Part shown: positions 43,920-52,492 of the stretch, piece after piece
How the letters are laid out: the number at the start of each line of letters is the position of its first letter
Numbering within the stretch: position 1 is the stretch's first letter
Source: Lichenicoccus sp964246745
GTDB taxonomy: Bacteria > Pseudomonadota > Alphaproteobacteria > Acetobacterales > Acetobacteraceae
Direction of reading: 5' to 3'
DNA length: 64,000 nt
Assembly: GCA_964246745.1 (NCBI GenBank)
Contig: CAXTRK010000005.1
Location: 1-64,000, forward strand
Position numbers and translations under genes: made by a program
The notes under the pieces: model-generated
Databases searched by the model: none
The model's input: the letters and a program-made list of their open reading frames with translations, nothing else
What the model was told of the DNA's origin: nothing

Positions 43920-45229
43920 GCCGCTCGATCTTCAGCGATATTCCAAGGGTCGCCTACGAGGGCCCGGAAAGCCGTAACCCGTTGGCCTACCGCTGGTATG
44001 ATCGAACCCGTATCGTGCTGGGCAGGACCATGGAGGAGCATCTGCGCCTCGCCGTCGCCTACTGGCACAGCTTCGTCATGAACGGCTCCGATCCGTTCGG
44101 CGCTCCGACCATCAACCGGCCCTGGATGGGGCGAGAGGGCCTGGAGCCGGCACGCGAAAAGGCCGACGCCGCGTTCGACCTGTTTCGCCTGCTTGGCGTG
44201 CCCTATTACTGCTTCCATGACCGCGACGTGGTCTCTGAAGGCGCCACCTTCCGGGAGTCCGTGGCCAATCTGGATCGCATGGCCGAGGTGCTGGCGCGCA
44301 AGCAGGACGAGACCGGCATGCGTCTGCTCTGGGGCACCGCCAACCTGTTCTCGCATCCGCGCTACATGGCGGGTGCGGCGACCAATCCTGACCCGGAAGT
44401 GTTCGCCTATGCCGCCGCCACAGTGAAGCACTGCCTGGATGTGACCAAGCGGCTGGCTGGCGAGAACTACGTGCTCTGGGGCGGACGCGAGGGCTACGAC
44501 ACGCTGCTCAATACCGATCTCGGCCGTGAGCTCGATCAGATGGGCCGCTTCCTGTCGCTGGTGGTGGAATACAAGCACCGCATCGGCTTTGCCGGCGCCA
44601 TCCTGATCGAGCCGAAGCCGAAAGAGCCGACCAAGCACCAATATGATTTCGATGCCGCGACTGTCTATGGATTTCTCAAGCGCTATGGCCTGGAAGGCGA
44701 GGTCAAGCTCAACCTGGAAGCCAATCACGCGCAGCTCGCCGGACACAGCTTCGAGCACGAGATCGCCACTGCCGCGGCACTCGGCATTCTCGGCTCGCTC
44801 GACATGAACCGTGGCGACAGCCTGCTCGGCTGGGACACAGACCAGTTCCCGAACGCGCTGGGAGACGTAGCGATTGCGCTCTATACCGTGCTGAAGAACG
44901 GCGGCCTGCATACGGGCGGATTGAACTTCGACGCCAAGATCCGTCGGCAGTCGATTGATCCTGTCGATCTGGTGCACGCGCATGTCGGCGGCATCGATCT
45001 CTGCGCCCGCGGCTTGCTTGGCGCTTGCGCGATGATCGAGGACGGGCAACTCGCCGCCAACCTGACGCAGCGCTATGCCGGCTGGGACAGCGAACACGGA
45101 CGCGCTTTGCTTGGCGAGGCGATGACGCTCGATCAGATCGAAAGCGACGTGGCCGGCCGCGACCTGAACCCGGAGCCGCGTTCCGGACGTCAGGAATATC
45201 TGGAGAACCTAGTCAATACCTATCTTTGA
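43916..45229 (+). CDS. xylA: Xylose isomerase
   Basis: A 437-residue class II xylose isomerase that converts D-xylose to D-xylulose. Motifs: catalytic His in PYYCFHDRDVVSEG, NYVLWGGREGYDTLLNTD, the metal-ligand Glu in AILIEPKPKEPTKHQYDFD, and the second metal site in LNLEANHAQLAGHSFEHE. The C-terminal GGLNFDAKIRRQS and HVGGIDLCARGL are also conserved. With xylB it completes entry of xylose into the pentose phosphate pathway. The 269 bases after its stop hold no gene that I can support. Confidence 0.95.
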   Translation: MSRSIFSDIPRVAYEGPESRNPLAYRWYDRTRIVLGRTMEEHLRLAVAYWHSFVMNGSDPFGAPTINRPWMGREGLEPAREKADAAFDLFRLLGVPYYCFHDRDVVSEGATFRESVANLDRMAEVLARKQDETGMRLLWGTANLFSHPRYMAGAATNPDPEVFAYAAATVKHCLDVTKRLAGENYVLWGGREGYDTLLNTDLGRELDQMGRFLSLVVEYKHRIGFAGAILIEPKPKEPTKHQYDFDAATVYGFLKRYGLEGEVKLNLEANHAQLAGHSFEHEIATAAALGILGSLDMNRGDSLLGWDTDQFPNALGDVAIALYTVLKNGGLHTGGLNFDAKIRRQSIDPVDLVHAHVGGIDLCARGLLGACAMIEDGQLAANLTQRYAGWDSEHGRALLGEAMTLDQIESDVAGRDLNPEPRSGRQEYLENLVNTYL

Positions 45230-45498
45230 CTAGTCTGGCAGTCGGCGGGGCGGCGGCATATCAAAGTACGGTAACGTAGGCCCCGATCATTTGAACAGGT
45301 TCGTTCACATCCTCTGATAGCGTGTACCAATCCATAGAAGGCTGTGGGGATTTAAGTCCGATGCATGTAGATTGACGCGAATTCTGCCATCAACCGCGGC
45401 AGCGACCTGCCCGCAGACAAGACGCAGCGACTAATACCTTGTTGTTGCTTGCCGCCATCCGGATAGCAAGTGATTTATCATCTCAAAAAAGGCACCTT

Positions 45499-46563
45499 AT
45501 GGTCCGGATGCGCTACAAGATCCTTGGTGGTTCGGGCCTGCGCGTGTCCGAATTTGCTCTTGGCACGATGACCTTTGGGGAAGAGTGGGGCTGGGGCTCA
45601 TCAAAGAGCACGTCCGGCTTGATCTATGATGCCTTCCGCGAGGCGGGTGGCAATTTCATTGACACCTCCGGATTCTATACAAATGGCACCAGTGAGCACT
45701 TTCTCCGGGATTTTATCGCCGCGGACCGCGGGAATGTTGTCCTCTCGACAAAATACGGCGCTGCCGTTCCCGGCATCAACCCAAATGCAGCGGGAACGCA
45801 TCGGCTGCATTTGGTGCAAGCGGTGGAAGCGAGTCTGCGACGGCTTGCCACCGACCGCCTTGACTTGTTTTGGGTAAATAGCTGGGACTTCATAACGCCG
45901 GAACACGAGGTCATGCGGGCTCTCGATGATCTCGTACGAGCAGGCAAGGTCCTGTATATTGGAATTTCGGACGCACCCGCGTGGATCATTTCCCGCTGCA
46001 ACACCATGGCGGAGGTGCGGGGATGGACATCTTTTATTGGCTTGCAGCTTCAATATAGCCTGCTTGAGCGCACGTCGGACCGGGAGTTGCTGCCGATGGC
46101 GCGCGCACTCGATCTTGGCATTGCCGGGTGCTCTCCGCTCGCCGGCGGGCTGCTGAGCGGAAAATACAGCTCTCCAGGATCCGGTGCAGGCCGGCTCAGC
46201 CATTCCAATTCGCATCTCATCAATGCACGCGCGCGCGCGATCATCCAGGCGGTGATGGAGATCGCCGACCAGATTGGCTACAGGCCATCGCAAGTCGCGC
46301 TGGCCTGGGTGCGCGACCGCGGCGTCATTCCGCTGATCGGGGCTCGAACGCTCGAGCAGATGACTGAGAACCTGGCAACCCTGGAGGTCTCTCTGTCCAT
46401 GGATCAGACGCGCATTCTGGAAGAGGTGAGCGCCGTTGAGCTCGGCTTTCCACACGATTTCCTGCGAGACTCCCGACCCGTCACATTCGGCGGCATGTTT
46501 GAACGCATCGACCGACACCGTGATCACGGCATCGGCACCTCCGGTAACACCGCCAAACATTAG
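45499..46563 (+). CDS. Aldo/keto reductase with the catalytic His replaced by Asn
   Basis: A 354-residue aldo/keto reductase of the YajO/Tas-like group. Of the catalytic tetrad, Asp55 and Tyr60 (FIDTSGFYTNG) and Lys85 (LSTKYGA) are present. The usual His in the LxWxHxWD segment is Asn127 (DLFWVNSWD), encoded by AAT, one base from CAT. NADPH-binding blocks QLQYSLLERTSDREL and PLIGARTLEQMTENL are intact. Loss of the His lowers carbonyl reduction in studied members, so it may act on a different substrate or be impaired. I chose the ATG at 45499 over 45439 because of a nearby AAGG and the canonical N-terminus. It is convergent with the Crp/Fnr gene, near the pigment-type cluster. Confidence 0.86.
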   Translation: MVRMRYKILGGSGLRVSEFALGTMTFGEEWGWGSSKSTSGLIYDAFREAGGNFIDTSGFYTNGTSEHFLRDFIAADRGNVVLSTKYGAAVPGINPNAAGTHRLHLVQAVEASLRRLATDRLDLFWVNSWDFITPEHEVMRALDDLVRAGKVLYIGISDAPAWIISRCNTMAEVRGWTSFIGLQLQYSLLERTSDRELLPMARALDLGIAGCSPLAGGLLSGKYSSPGSGAGRLSHSNSHLINARARAIIQAVMEIADQIGYRPSQVALAWVRDRGVIPLIGARTLEQMTENLATLEVSLSMDQTRILEEVSAVELGFPHDFLRDSRPVTFGGMFERIDRHRDHGIGTSGNTAKH

Positions 46564-46581
46564 CACGAGCGTCACGCAGGA

Positions 46582-47391
46582 CTACCGCGCGGGCAACCGA
46601 GGCGGACTTGTCCAGCCTCCCAGCGCCTGCAACTGTTCCGGCTCCAGCAACGTCATGATACCACCTTCAAGCTTGAGGAGACCGCTCCTGCGAAGCTGCT
46701 GAACGGTCCGATTGAGATGGACCGCGCTCAGCCCGAGAGCGTCGGCGAGGATGTCCTGAGTGAGCGGCATCGCGAATCGGTTGGACTCGGCGAGACCGAG
46801 GCGAAGCAAACGGTCGCGCAACTCCAACATGAGGTTAGCGAACCGTTCGGTGGCAGATTGTTGGCCGAGACGGGCAATCTGCTCACACTGCAGCACATCA
46901 TGTAGATGGTTGGTAAGCCGTACGGCATGCGCGAGGCCGGGATAGACGGTATCGCCTGCCACGGCGGCGTCGGCGAGCGGCTTGGCGCTAACCGTCTCGA
47001 CTTCCGTCAAGGCCGCGATCGCGCACAGAGACGGCAGACGCGGCTGCAACATCGGCCCGATGAAGTCTCCCGGCAGCAGCAGCGTGACGATCTGCCTACA
47101 GCCATTCGGCAGCGCTCGGTACCGACAGGCCCAACCCGAGACGAGCATACGCGGCGGTGGCGCCGGTGCACGAGCCGCCCAGAGATCTCTGTACGGCGGA
47201 TGATAGTTCGTGCTGGAGGTGAGATCCCGCAGGAGTTCCATTTCGGGGTCCGACAGCAGAGTGAAGGCGCTAAAGTATTTCGCAATGGTTCGAAACCCGG
47301 CAGCCTGACCGTTCAAACCGTCCGGCGCTGTCGAGCCCATCGGCGTGTCGGTTCGGCCACCGGCCAACGGAAGGCTGTAGAACGGTTGCAC
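46582..47391 (-). CDS. Crp/Fnr-family transcriptional regulator
   Basis: A 269-residue regulator. An N-terminal extension of about 35 residues precedes the cyclic-nucleotide-binding-like barrel (residues about 40-160; RQIVTLLLPGDFIGPML). The C-terminal Crp-type winged helix is clear: RFANLMLELRDRLLRLGL, MPLTQDILADALGLSAVHLN and RTVQQLRRSGLLKLEGG. No Fnr-type N-terminal Cys cluster is present, so an oxygen-sensing Fe-S centre is unlikely. It lies on the same strand as the aminotransferase gene, 731 bases upstream of it, and is the nearest regulator to the scytonemin-like cluster. That makes it a candidate controller, by position only. Confidence 0.85.
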   Translation of the reverse strand: MQPFYSLPLAGGRTDTPMGSTAPDGLNGQAAGFRTIAKYFSAFTLLSDPEMELLRDLTSSTNYHPPYRDLWAARAPAPPPRMLVSGWACRYRALPNGCRQIVTLLLPGDFIGPMLQPRLPSLCAIAALTEVETVSAKPLADAAVAGDTVYPGLAHAVRLTNHLHDVLQCEQIARLGQQSATERFANLMLELRDRLLRLGLAESNRFAMPLTQDILADALGLSAVHLNRTVQQLRRSGLLKLEGGIMTLLEPEQLQALGGWTSPPRLPAR

Positions 47392-48122
47392 GTCTCTAGT
47401 CTCCCAAACTTAGCGGCGTTTGCGGCAGGGTAGTCCAACGAAAAAGACCTTCCCAGATTGAGTGGCGCCAAAGCCTGAGCGGCGATCCATCAACTTGAGA
47501 GAACTGCAGAGAGCGCTCAGGCGTCGATGCCAAGCCACCAAGACGTAAATTCATCTACCAAGTCATACCCATGATCACGTCCTTGTGACTAACCAGCGCT
47601 GCCTGCGATAATTTTCCGATATTACACGCAACAGATGGGAATGGTATCTCCTTTTCGTGACAAGACTGCTTTTTATGCGTACCTTCAGTCACTTCAGCCG
47701 GAGGATGGCAAAACCTTTGCAAGCTGCCTTTTTAACTTTTAATATTAGCTATCTTGTAAGAGGTTCTAGGCTGGTGTCGTCATGGCCCAGGTAAGACGCG
47801 CCACGAACTTTATGGTATCCATGCTGACGTTGCGACGATGATACCGCTTGCTCACGCCGGCCCAGTTAAATTTCAATGACCAGCCTCCTTGCTTCGGTTT
47901 TTGGGCCGCGCTCACGCATCATCTGGGCTTAACTTTTGTTTGACAAACGGCTACGGATTGTTCTTCTCCGTTTCTCGAGCCAACATCTGTCTAGTGCCGC
48001 GGCAGCCACCCTCGTGCTTAATGCGCAGCTTCTGTGTCCGCTGAACGCCGGGGAGCGTCCCGAATCCTGCTTGCACTACAGCAGTCTGGATACATTGGTC
48101 AGGATACAGGTCATGGTTGTAT
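47392..48122. other. Long, comparatively AT-rich intergenic region
   Basis: 731 bases between the Crp/Fnr gene and the aminotransferase stop. Base composition drops relative to the rest of the window, with T-rich patches around 47660-47760. A 39-codon fragment that could be degenerate transposase lies on the minus strand at 47765-47884. The 72-codon frame at 47936-48154 has no ribosome-binding site and no recognisable content, so I do not call it. The region probably contains the Crp/Fnr promoter and marks a junction of acquired DNA. Confidence 0.6.
47765..47884 (-). pseudogene. Possible transposase C-terminal remnant
   Basis: On the minus strand an uninterrupted frame of about 39 codons reads KFNWAGVSKRYHRRNVSMD then TIKFVARLTWAMTTPA and stops at TAG. 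The Arg/Lys/Trp-rich composition and short C-terminal tail recall the ends of insertion-sequence transposases, but I cannot name a family. No start codon, inverted terminal repeats or target duplication could be found. GGCTGGT appears at both edges of the segment in opposite orientation. Confidence 0.25.
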
Positions 48123-49337
48123 TTAGGACATCACCGCGGGCAGACCGCGGCTAATTTCCAGGCAACTCCGTGCTCCAACTGCGCGCAGGGCGTGGAGGAA
48201 GGGTGCCGTGTCCGCCTCTGACAGCCCCGCCAGATTGATACGGCCGCTATCGGCCATATAGATGCCGTAATTCGCACGGAGCCAGGAGACCGCACCCTCA
48301 CCAATTGGCAAGGTCGAGAACATTCCATTCTGCCTCGCGAGAAAGGCGAGCGACGGCTCGGCTTCGGCCAGAAGCCTGCGCACATGATTGATTCTATCTC
48401 GCATCACGCCGAGCTCAGCTCTCCAGGCACGTGCAAGCGTCTCGGAGCCCAGCACGATACGCACGACAGCGGCGCCATGATCCGGCGGCATGGACCAGTT
48501 CACACGTGCCAGGCTGAGCAGGTTGCCCCGGACCATCGAAGCCTCCGCAGCGTTGGCTGCCAGGATATAGAGCGCCCCGGTGCGTTCCCGATAAAGACCA
48601 AAGTTCTTGTCACAGGAATAGGCGAGCAACGCCTCGCTCACCCGGGAAAGCACAACACGCGTGCCGTATGCATCCGCCTCAAGACCTGCCCCAAAACCTT
48701 GATAGGCCAAGTCAATAAGCGGAACGAGCCCGCGTTCCTCAAGGACGTCCGCCAAGAGTTCCCATTCAGAGCTTTCGAGTCCCGCGCCCGTCGGGTTGTG
48801 GCAGCATCCATGCAGAACGACAACATCACCGGCACTTGCTCGCGCGAGCGCATCAAGCATCTCGTCGAAGCACACTGACTGTGTGTCAGGCCTGAAGTAG
48901 CGATATTCCGCAACCCTCAAACCAACAGCCGCGAAGATGGCATGATGGTTCGGCCAGGTAGGCACTCCCAGCCAGACCGTAGCACCTGGCCGTGCCGCGG
49001 CAATCAGCTCCGCGCCAAGCCTGAGAGCGCCGCCGCCGCCAGGCGTTTGCACACCGGCCAGCCGGCCGTCAGGCGCTCCGGCTCCGCCAAATATCAGCGG
49101 CGTCAGGAGATTGATGAAATCCGCATCCCCGCCGGGCCCCAGATAGCCCTTGGTTTGCTGAGTTTCGAGCAGAATACGCTCTGCCTGCTTGACCACCTGC
49201 ATGACCGGCGTGAGGCCATGTTCATCTCGATAGGTGCCGACACCCAAATCAATCTTCCCGCTACGCCGGTCTTTGCGGAACAGGTCGATCAGACCAAGCA
49301 GGGCGTCATCAGGCTGGAAGCGAAGTGCTTGAAACAT
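48123..49337 (-). CDS. Aromatic amino acid aminotransferase (TyrB/AspC-like, class I PLP)
   Basis: A 404-residue class I aminotransferase of the Iα group (TyrB/AspC). Motifs: KIDLGVGTYRDEHGLTPVM at the N-terminus, LHGCCHNPTGAGL, the PLP Lys in LAYSCDKNFGLYRERTGAL, and the carboxylate-binding Arg in GRINLAGLS. TyrB-type enzymes interconvert Tyr, Phe and Trp with their 2-oxo acids. Divergent from the scytonemin-like operon, it is the obvious source of indole-3-pyruvate from Trp (and 4-hydroxyphenylpyruvate from Tyr) for the ThDP enzyme, a role filled by the dehydrogenase ScyB in cyanobacteria. That role is inference; an AspC-like function cannot be excluded. Confidence 0.88.
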   Translation of the reverse strand: MFQALRFQPDDALLGLIDLFRKDRRSGKIDLGVGTYRDEHGLTPVMQVVKQAERILLETQQTKGYLGPGGDADFINLLTPLIFGGAGAPDGRLAGVQTPGGGGALRLGAELIAAARPGATVWLGVPTWPNHHAIFAAVGLRVAEYRYFRPDTQSVCFDEMLDALARASAGDVVVLHGCCHNPTGAGLESSEWELLADVLEERGLVPLIDLAYQGFGAGLEADAYGTRVVLSRVSEALLAYSCDKNFGLYRERTGALYILAANAAEASMVRGNLLSLARVNWSMPPDHGAAVVRIVLGSETLARAWRAELGVMRDRINHVRRLLAEAEPSLAFLARQNGMFSTLPIGEGAVSWLRANYGIYMADSGRINLAGLSEADTAPFLHALRAVGARSCLEISRGLPAVMS

Positions 49338-49885
49338 CGTTTGCTGTGGTTCCTGTCATTTCTGTCAAGCTGCTGCAATCCCGCGCTCGCCACAGGATGA
49401 ATGGAGCCGCGGCCTGCTGTCGGCCAGATCACGGGCCGCTCATGTCCGCTGACGCCGACCGCCGTAAGCACGAGCAGTGGAGCATGGCATTCGGCGTCCG
49501 ATGGAAGACTGGATTTCAGGTTTCTTTCAAGGGCAGCCTAAACACAACATGCTCTTAGGGATGTCCAAACGCTAACAAGCAAATGCTGCGAGGCAAGCTA
49601 GTAAAGAGCACTACGTCGATAAGCCTAGGAAATGGTTGCACTTAAAAAGGTTGGCTGGCATGGTATGAAATGATTGTCAAAACTGCCCAAAGCGTTAGCG
49701 TCTTGCGTGTTTAAAGATAGATGCGATCGTGAAGCTCGGTCGTGTTTCAACGGGTTCAAATCTGATCGGTCCTCATTCAGAATGGCTCCACGGCATCGTG
49801 AGCGGACCGGGAGCCTACGCACCCCTCAGTCGGCATTGCTGCCCCAAGGCAATTCGGACCTGATCTACGTGATTGGAGAATACCA
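49338..49885. other. Divergent intergenic region upstream of the scytonemin-like operon
   Basis: 548 bases between the start codons of the aminotransferase and the ScyD/E-like gene, which must carry both promoters. The central part (about 49560-49720) is AT-rich. I found no -35/-10 pair good enough to name, no convincing Crp/Fnr half-site dyad (TTGAT...ATCAA or TGTGA...TCACA), and no credible gene. A ribosome-binding site (GGAGAA) precedes the GTG at 49886. Confidence 0.6.
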
Positions 49886-52492
49886 GTGAGCACAACGAAT
49901 AGCACGAGCAGCAACACTTCGACCGGAGGGAGCTCGGTTGGTCTGAACGTTCCCAACCTGCCGCCGCAATATACGACAGCCGATATCGGTTTCTTTACTC
50001 GGACCACGGAGTCGGTGCCGACCTCCGTCACGGTGGGTCCGGACGGAGCGCTCTATGTCGGTTTGTTGACAGGCATTCCGTATCCCGCGGGCTACGCCGA
50101 CGTCATCCGGATCGATCCGACGTCGCTCTCGACAAGCAACAGCTTCAACGGAACGACCCCCAGCGCCACGCCGCAGGTGTTCGCAAGCGGCTTCACCCAG
50201 ATTCAGAGCCTTGGCTTTGATAATCAGGGCGACATGTACGTGCTCGAGTATCTCAACGCCGCCGGTGTCTATGATCCGACGAAGACTCCGGGCAGTCTGC
50301 CTCCGAGCCAATTGATCAAGGTTGCGCCCGACGGAGTCCGCACCACGATCTCCGGTTCAGAACTCAAGCTTGGCAACTACCTGCTGGTGGACAAGGCGAC
50401 CGGTGACGTCTATGTGGCGACCAACAACGCCAGCTCGACGGATGGCGAGATCATTCGCTATCACACCGATCCAAAGACCGGTAAAGTTGCTGACACCGTC
50501 GTTGCCAGCCATCTTAACAATCCGCGGGGCATGGCGTTCGGCCCGGATGGCAACCTCTATGTGCTGGAGCAGGGCACAGGTGGCTCGCCCACCGACAAAA
50601 GCGCTCCAGTCGTTCCGTTCATCCCCGGCCTGGTCGACGACAGGGGCGGCAACACCGGGTCGATCACGCGTGTCGACATCACCAGCGCCGCAGGTGGACA
50701 GCAGCGGATTTATACGGGCCTTCCCTCCTTCGGCGAGTTCAATCCGGCAACCGGTCAGAGTCGCGTCCTCGCGGACGGCATGAATGGTTTCACCATCGAG
50801 CCGGACGGCACCGTTTACATCGCTGCCGGCGGCGGACTGGCCCCGGCCACCGCTAAGGCGATCGGGCCGCTCGCCAACGGATTGGAAGGCGTGCTGAAGC
50901 TGACAGGGCTGTTCGGCGCCGATCCTTCAAAGGCCACCTACACGCCTGAGTTCAACTCCCTGACCTACGCGGCGGCCAATGGTCCGGACGGTGCGACGAC
51001 CGAGTTCAACACCGAGAGCAACCTGAACGACATCGTGACCGGTACTGACGGCAAGCTTTACGCGGTCGATGCGGCACGCAACCTCATGTATGGTCTTTCA
51101 AGCGACGGCAAGACAGTTGAGAGCGTAACTGTCATGCAAAAGCAGCCTCCTGTGCTGACACCGCCGCAATATGCCGCCGTGATTGCGGCAGGAGGCGACC
51201 CGACCGCCGAGTATCAGGCCGAGATCGCCAGCACCACCACGGAGAACAAGACCACTTCGTTGCCGAACGTGCCGGGCCAGATCAGTTCGGCGATGGCGAC
51301 CGAGGCGGGCTTGAAAATTCCGGTCGTGCCGGTCTCCGCCACGGGTGGGATGACCAGCACAGGCGCCACGTCGGCCAGCGGCAGCGCACTCCCACCGCAT
51401 GGCGAGGACGCTTCGGGCTCGGCTACGAGCAGCCCTACCCCTCCCGGAGTGAGCCCGACATCGGGTTCGACGTTTCCGGGTCCGACCGACCCGACAAGCC
51501 CGTCAATACTCCCCAACAATCCATACGCAACGTATTTCGACCCGTTCTTCGGCAACTACGCGCCCGCGGCCGGCAACCCGCTTGTCATCCCGGCCGGTGC
51601 GCAAGGAAGCTACACGGTGTCCAACGTCATTACTTTCGGCGACCGGCTTGGCGATGACGGCACCTACGACTCACTTCTCAAGGCGTTGAACATTCCAGGC
51701 GCCGGCACGACGACGCCCTATTCATCAACCGGCGACTTCTCCGATGGTCCAAAATGGACGACCGATCTTGCTCAGGCGTTGGGGGCCAAGCAGACCGATC
51801 CGATCTCCAACTTTGCCTACGAGGATGCCACCGCGGCGCCGGCGAGCAATGCGCTTGATCCGCTCAATGGCCTGCTCGACTTCCAGTCTCAGATCGATCT
51901 GTTCAAGGCAACGGACCAGACCTTCAAGCCGACCGATCTCGTCACGGTGACCTTCGGCGGTAACGACCTCACGCCGGCGACGCCAACGTTCAACAACACT
52001 ATCATTCCGGACGCGGTGAACTCGATCATCGGCGGCATGAAGCAACTGGCGTCCCTCGGCGCGAAGCACTTTCTGGTAAGCAACTCGGCCGATGTGACCT
52101 TGGCGCCGCTGTTCAGCGAGCCGGCATTCCTGGCCGCGACGGGTGCGACAAAGGCGGTGTTCGAGTCCCGCGTCAACACGTTCAACACGGATCTTTCGGC
52201 AGCCCTCAAGACCTATCAAAGCCAGAGCGGTCTGGACATCAAGACGCTCGACCTGCACAGCCTGTTCAACGGCATTGTCGCCAACCCCTCCGATTACGGC
52301 TTTAGCAACGTCACCCAGCCGATCCTGGCGAACCCGCCGACGCCTGGTTCGACGCCGGTCTACAATCCCGCGATTGTCGGAAAAGACCCGCAGGTTGAGC
52401 ATTCCTCTCTGTTCCTCGATCCCTACTTCGATCCGACCGCGCTGGGCCAGTCGATCATTGCCCAAACAGCAACGGGTGTCTTGAAATCATGA
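49886..52492 (+). CDS. ScyD/ScyE-family beta-propeller protein fused to a degenerate SGNH domain
   Basis: An 868-residue protein. Residues about 38-430 are an NHL-like propeller of the ScyD/ScyE family, which in cyanobacteria belongs to the scytonemin cluster: VPTSVTVGPDGALYVGLLTG, IQSLGFDNQGDMYVLEYL, LNNPRGMAFGPDGNLYVLEQG, and GFTIEPDGTVYIAAGGG. A Pro/Ser/Thr-rich linker (about 465-555) leads to an SGNH/GDSL-like domain (about 575-868). Block III is intact (FGGND, residues 690-694). The nucleophile Ser of GDSL is Arg587 (FGDRLGDDG) and the His of the DxxH motif is Phe848, so hydrolase activity is unlikely. No N-terminal signal peptide is evident; the first 20 residues are Ser/Thr/Asn-rich. 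The GTG start follows GGAGAA. It overlaps the ThDP gene by four bases and is first in the operon. Confidence 0.87.
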   Translation: MSTTNSTSSNTSTGGSSVGLNVPNLPPQYTTADIGFFTRTTESVPTSVTVGPDGALYVGLLTGIPYPAGYADVIRIDPTSLSTSNSFNGTTPSATPQVFASGFTQIQSLGFDNQGDMYVLEYLNAAGVYDPTKTPGSLPPSQLIKVAPDGVRTTISGSELKLGNYLLVDKATGDVYVATNNASSTDGEIIRYHTDPKTGKVADTVVASHLNNPRGMAFGPDGNLYVLEQGTGGSPTDKSAPVVPFIPGLVDDRGGNTGSITRVDITSAAGGQQRIYTGLPSFGEFNPATGQSRVLADGMNGFTIEPDGTVYIAAGGGLAPATAKAIGPLANGLEGVLKLTGLFGADPSKATYTPEFNSLTYAAANGPDGATTEFNTESNLNDIVTGTDGKLYAVDAARNLMYGLSSDGKTVESVTVMQKQPPVLTPPQYAAVIAAGGDPTAEYQAEIASTTTENKTTSLPNVPGQISSAMATEAGLKIPVVPVSATGGMTSTGATSASGSALPPHGEDASGSATSSPTPPGVSPTSGSTFPGPTDPTSPSILPNNPYATYFDPFFGNYAPAAGNPLVIPAGAQGSYTVSNVITFGDRLGDDGTYDSLLKALNIPGAGTTTPYSSTGDFSDGPKWTTDLAQALGAKQTDPISNFAYEDATAAPASNALDPLNGLLDFQSQIDLFKATDQTFKPTDLVTVTFGGNDLTPATPTFNNTIIPDAVNSIIGGMKQLASLGAKHFLVSNSADVTLAPLFSEPAFLAATGATKAVFESRVNTFNTDLSAALKTYQSQSGLDIKTLDLHSLFNGIVANPSDYGFSNVTQPILANPPTPGSTPVYNPAIVGKDPQVEHSSLFLDPYFDPTALGQSIIAQTATGVLKS

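Noticed and set aside
47936..48154. 72-codon plus-strand frame
   Set aside because: No ribosome-binding site, no recognisable content, and it runs into the aminotransferase gene on the other strand.
49674..49889. 71-codon plus-strand frame just before the propeller gene
   Set aside because: Basic, low-quality composition without a ribosome-binding site; it lies in the promoter region and overlaps the GTG start.
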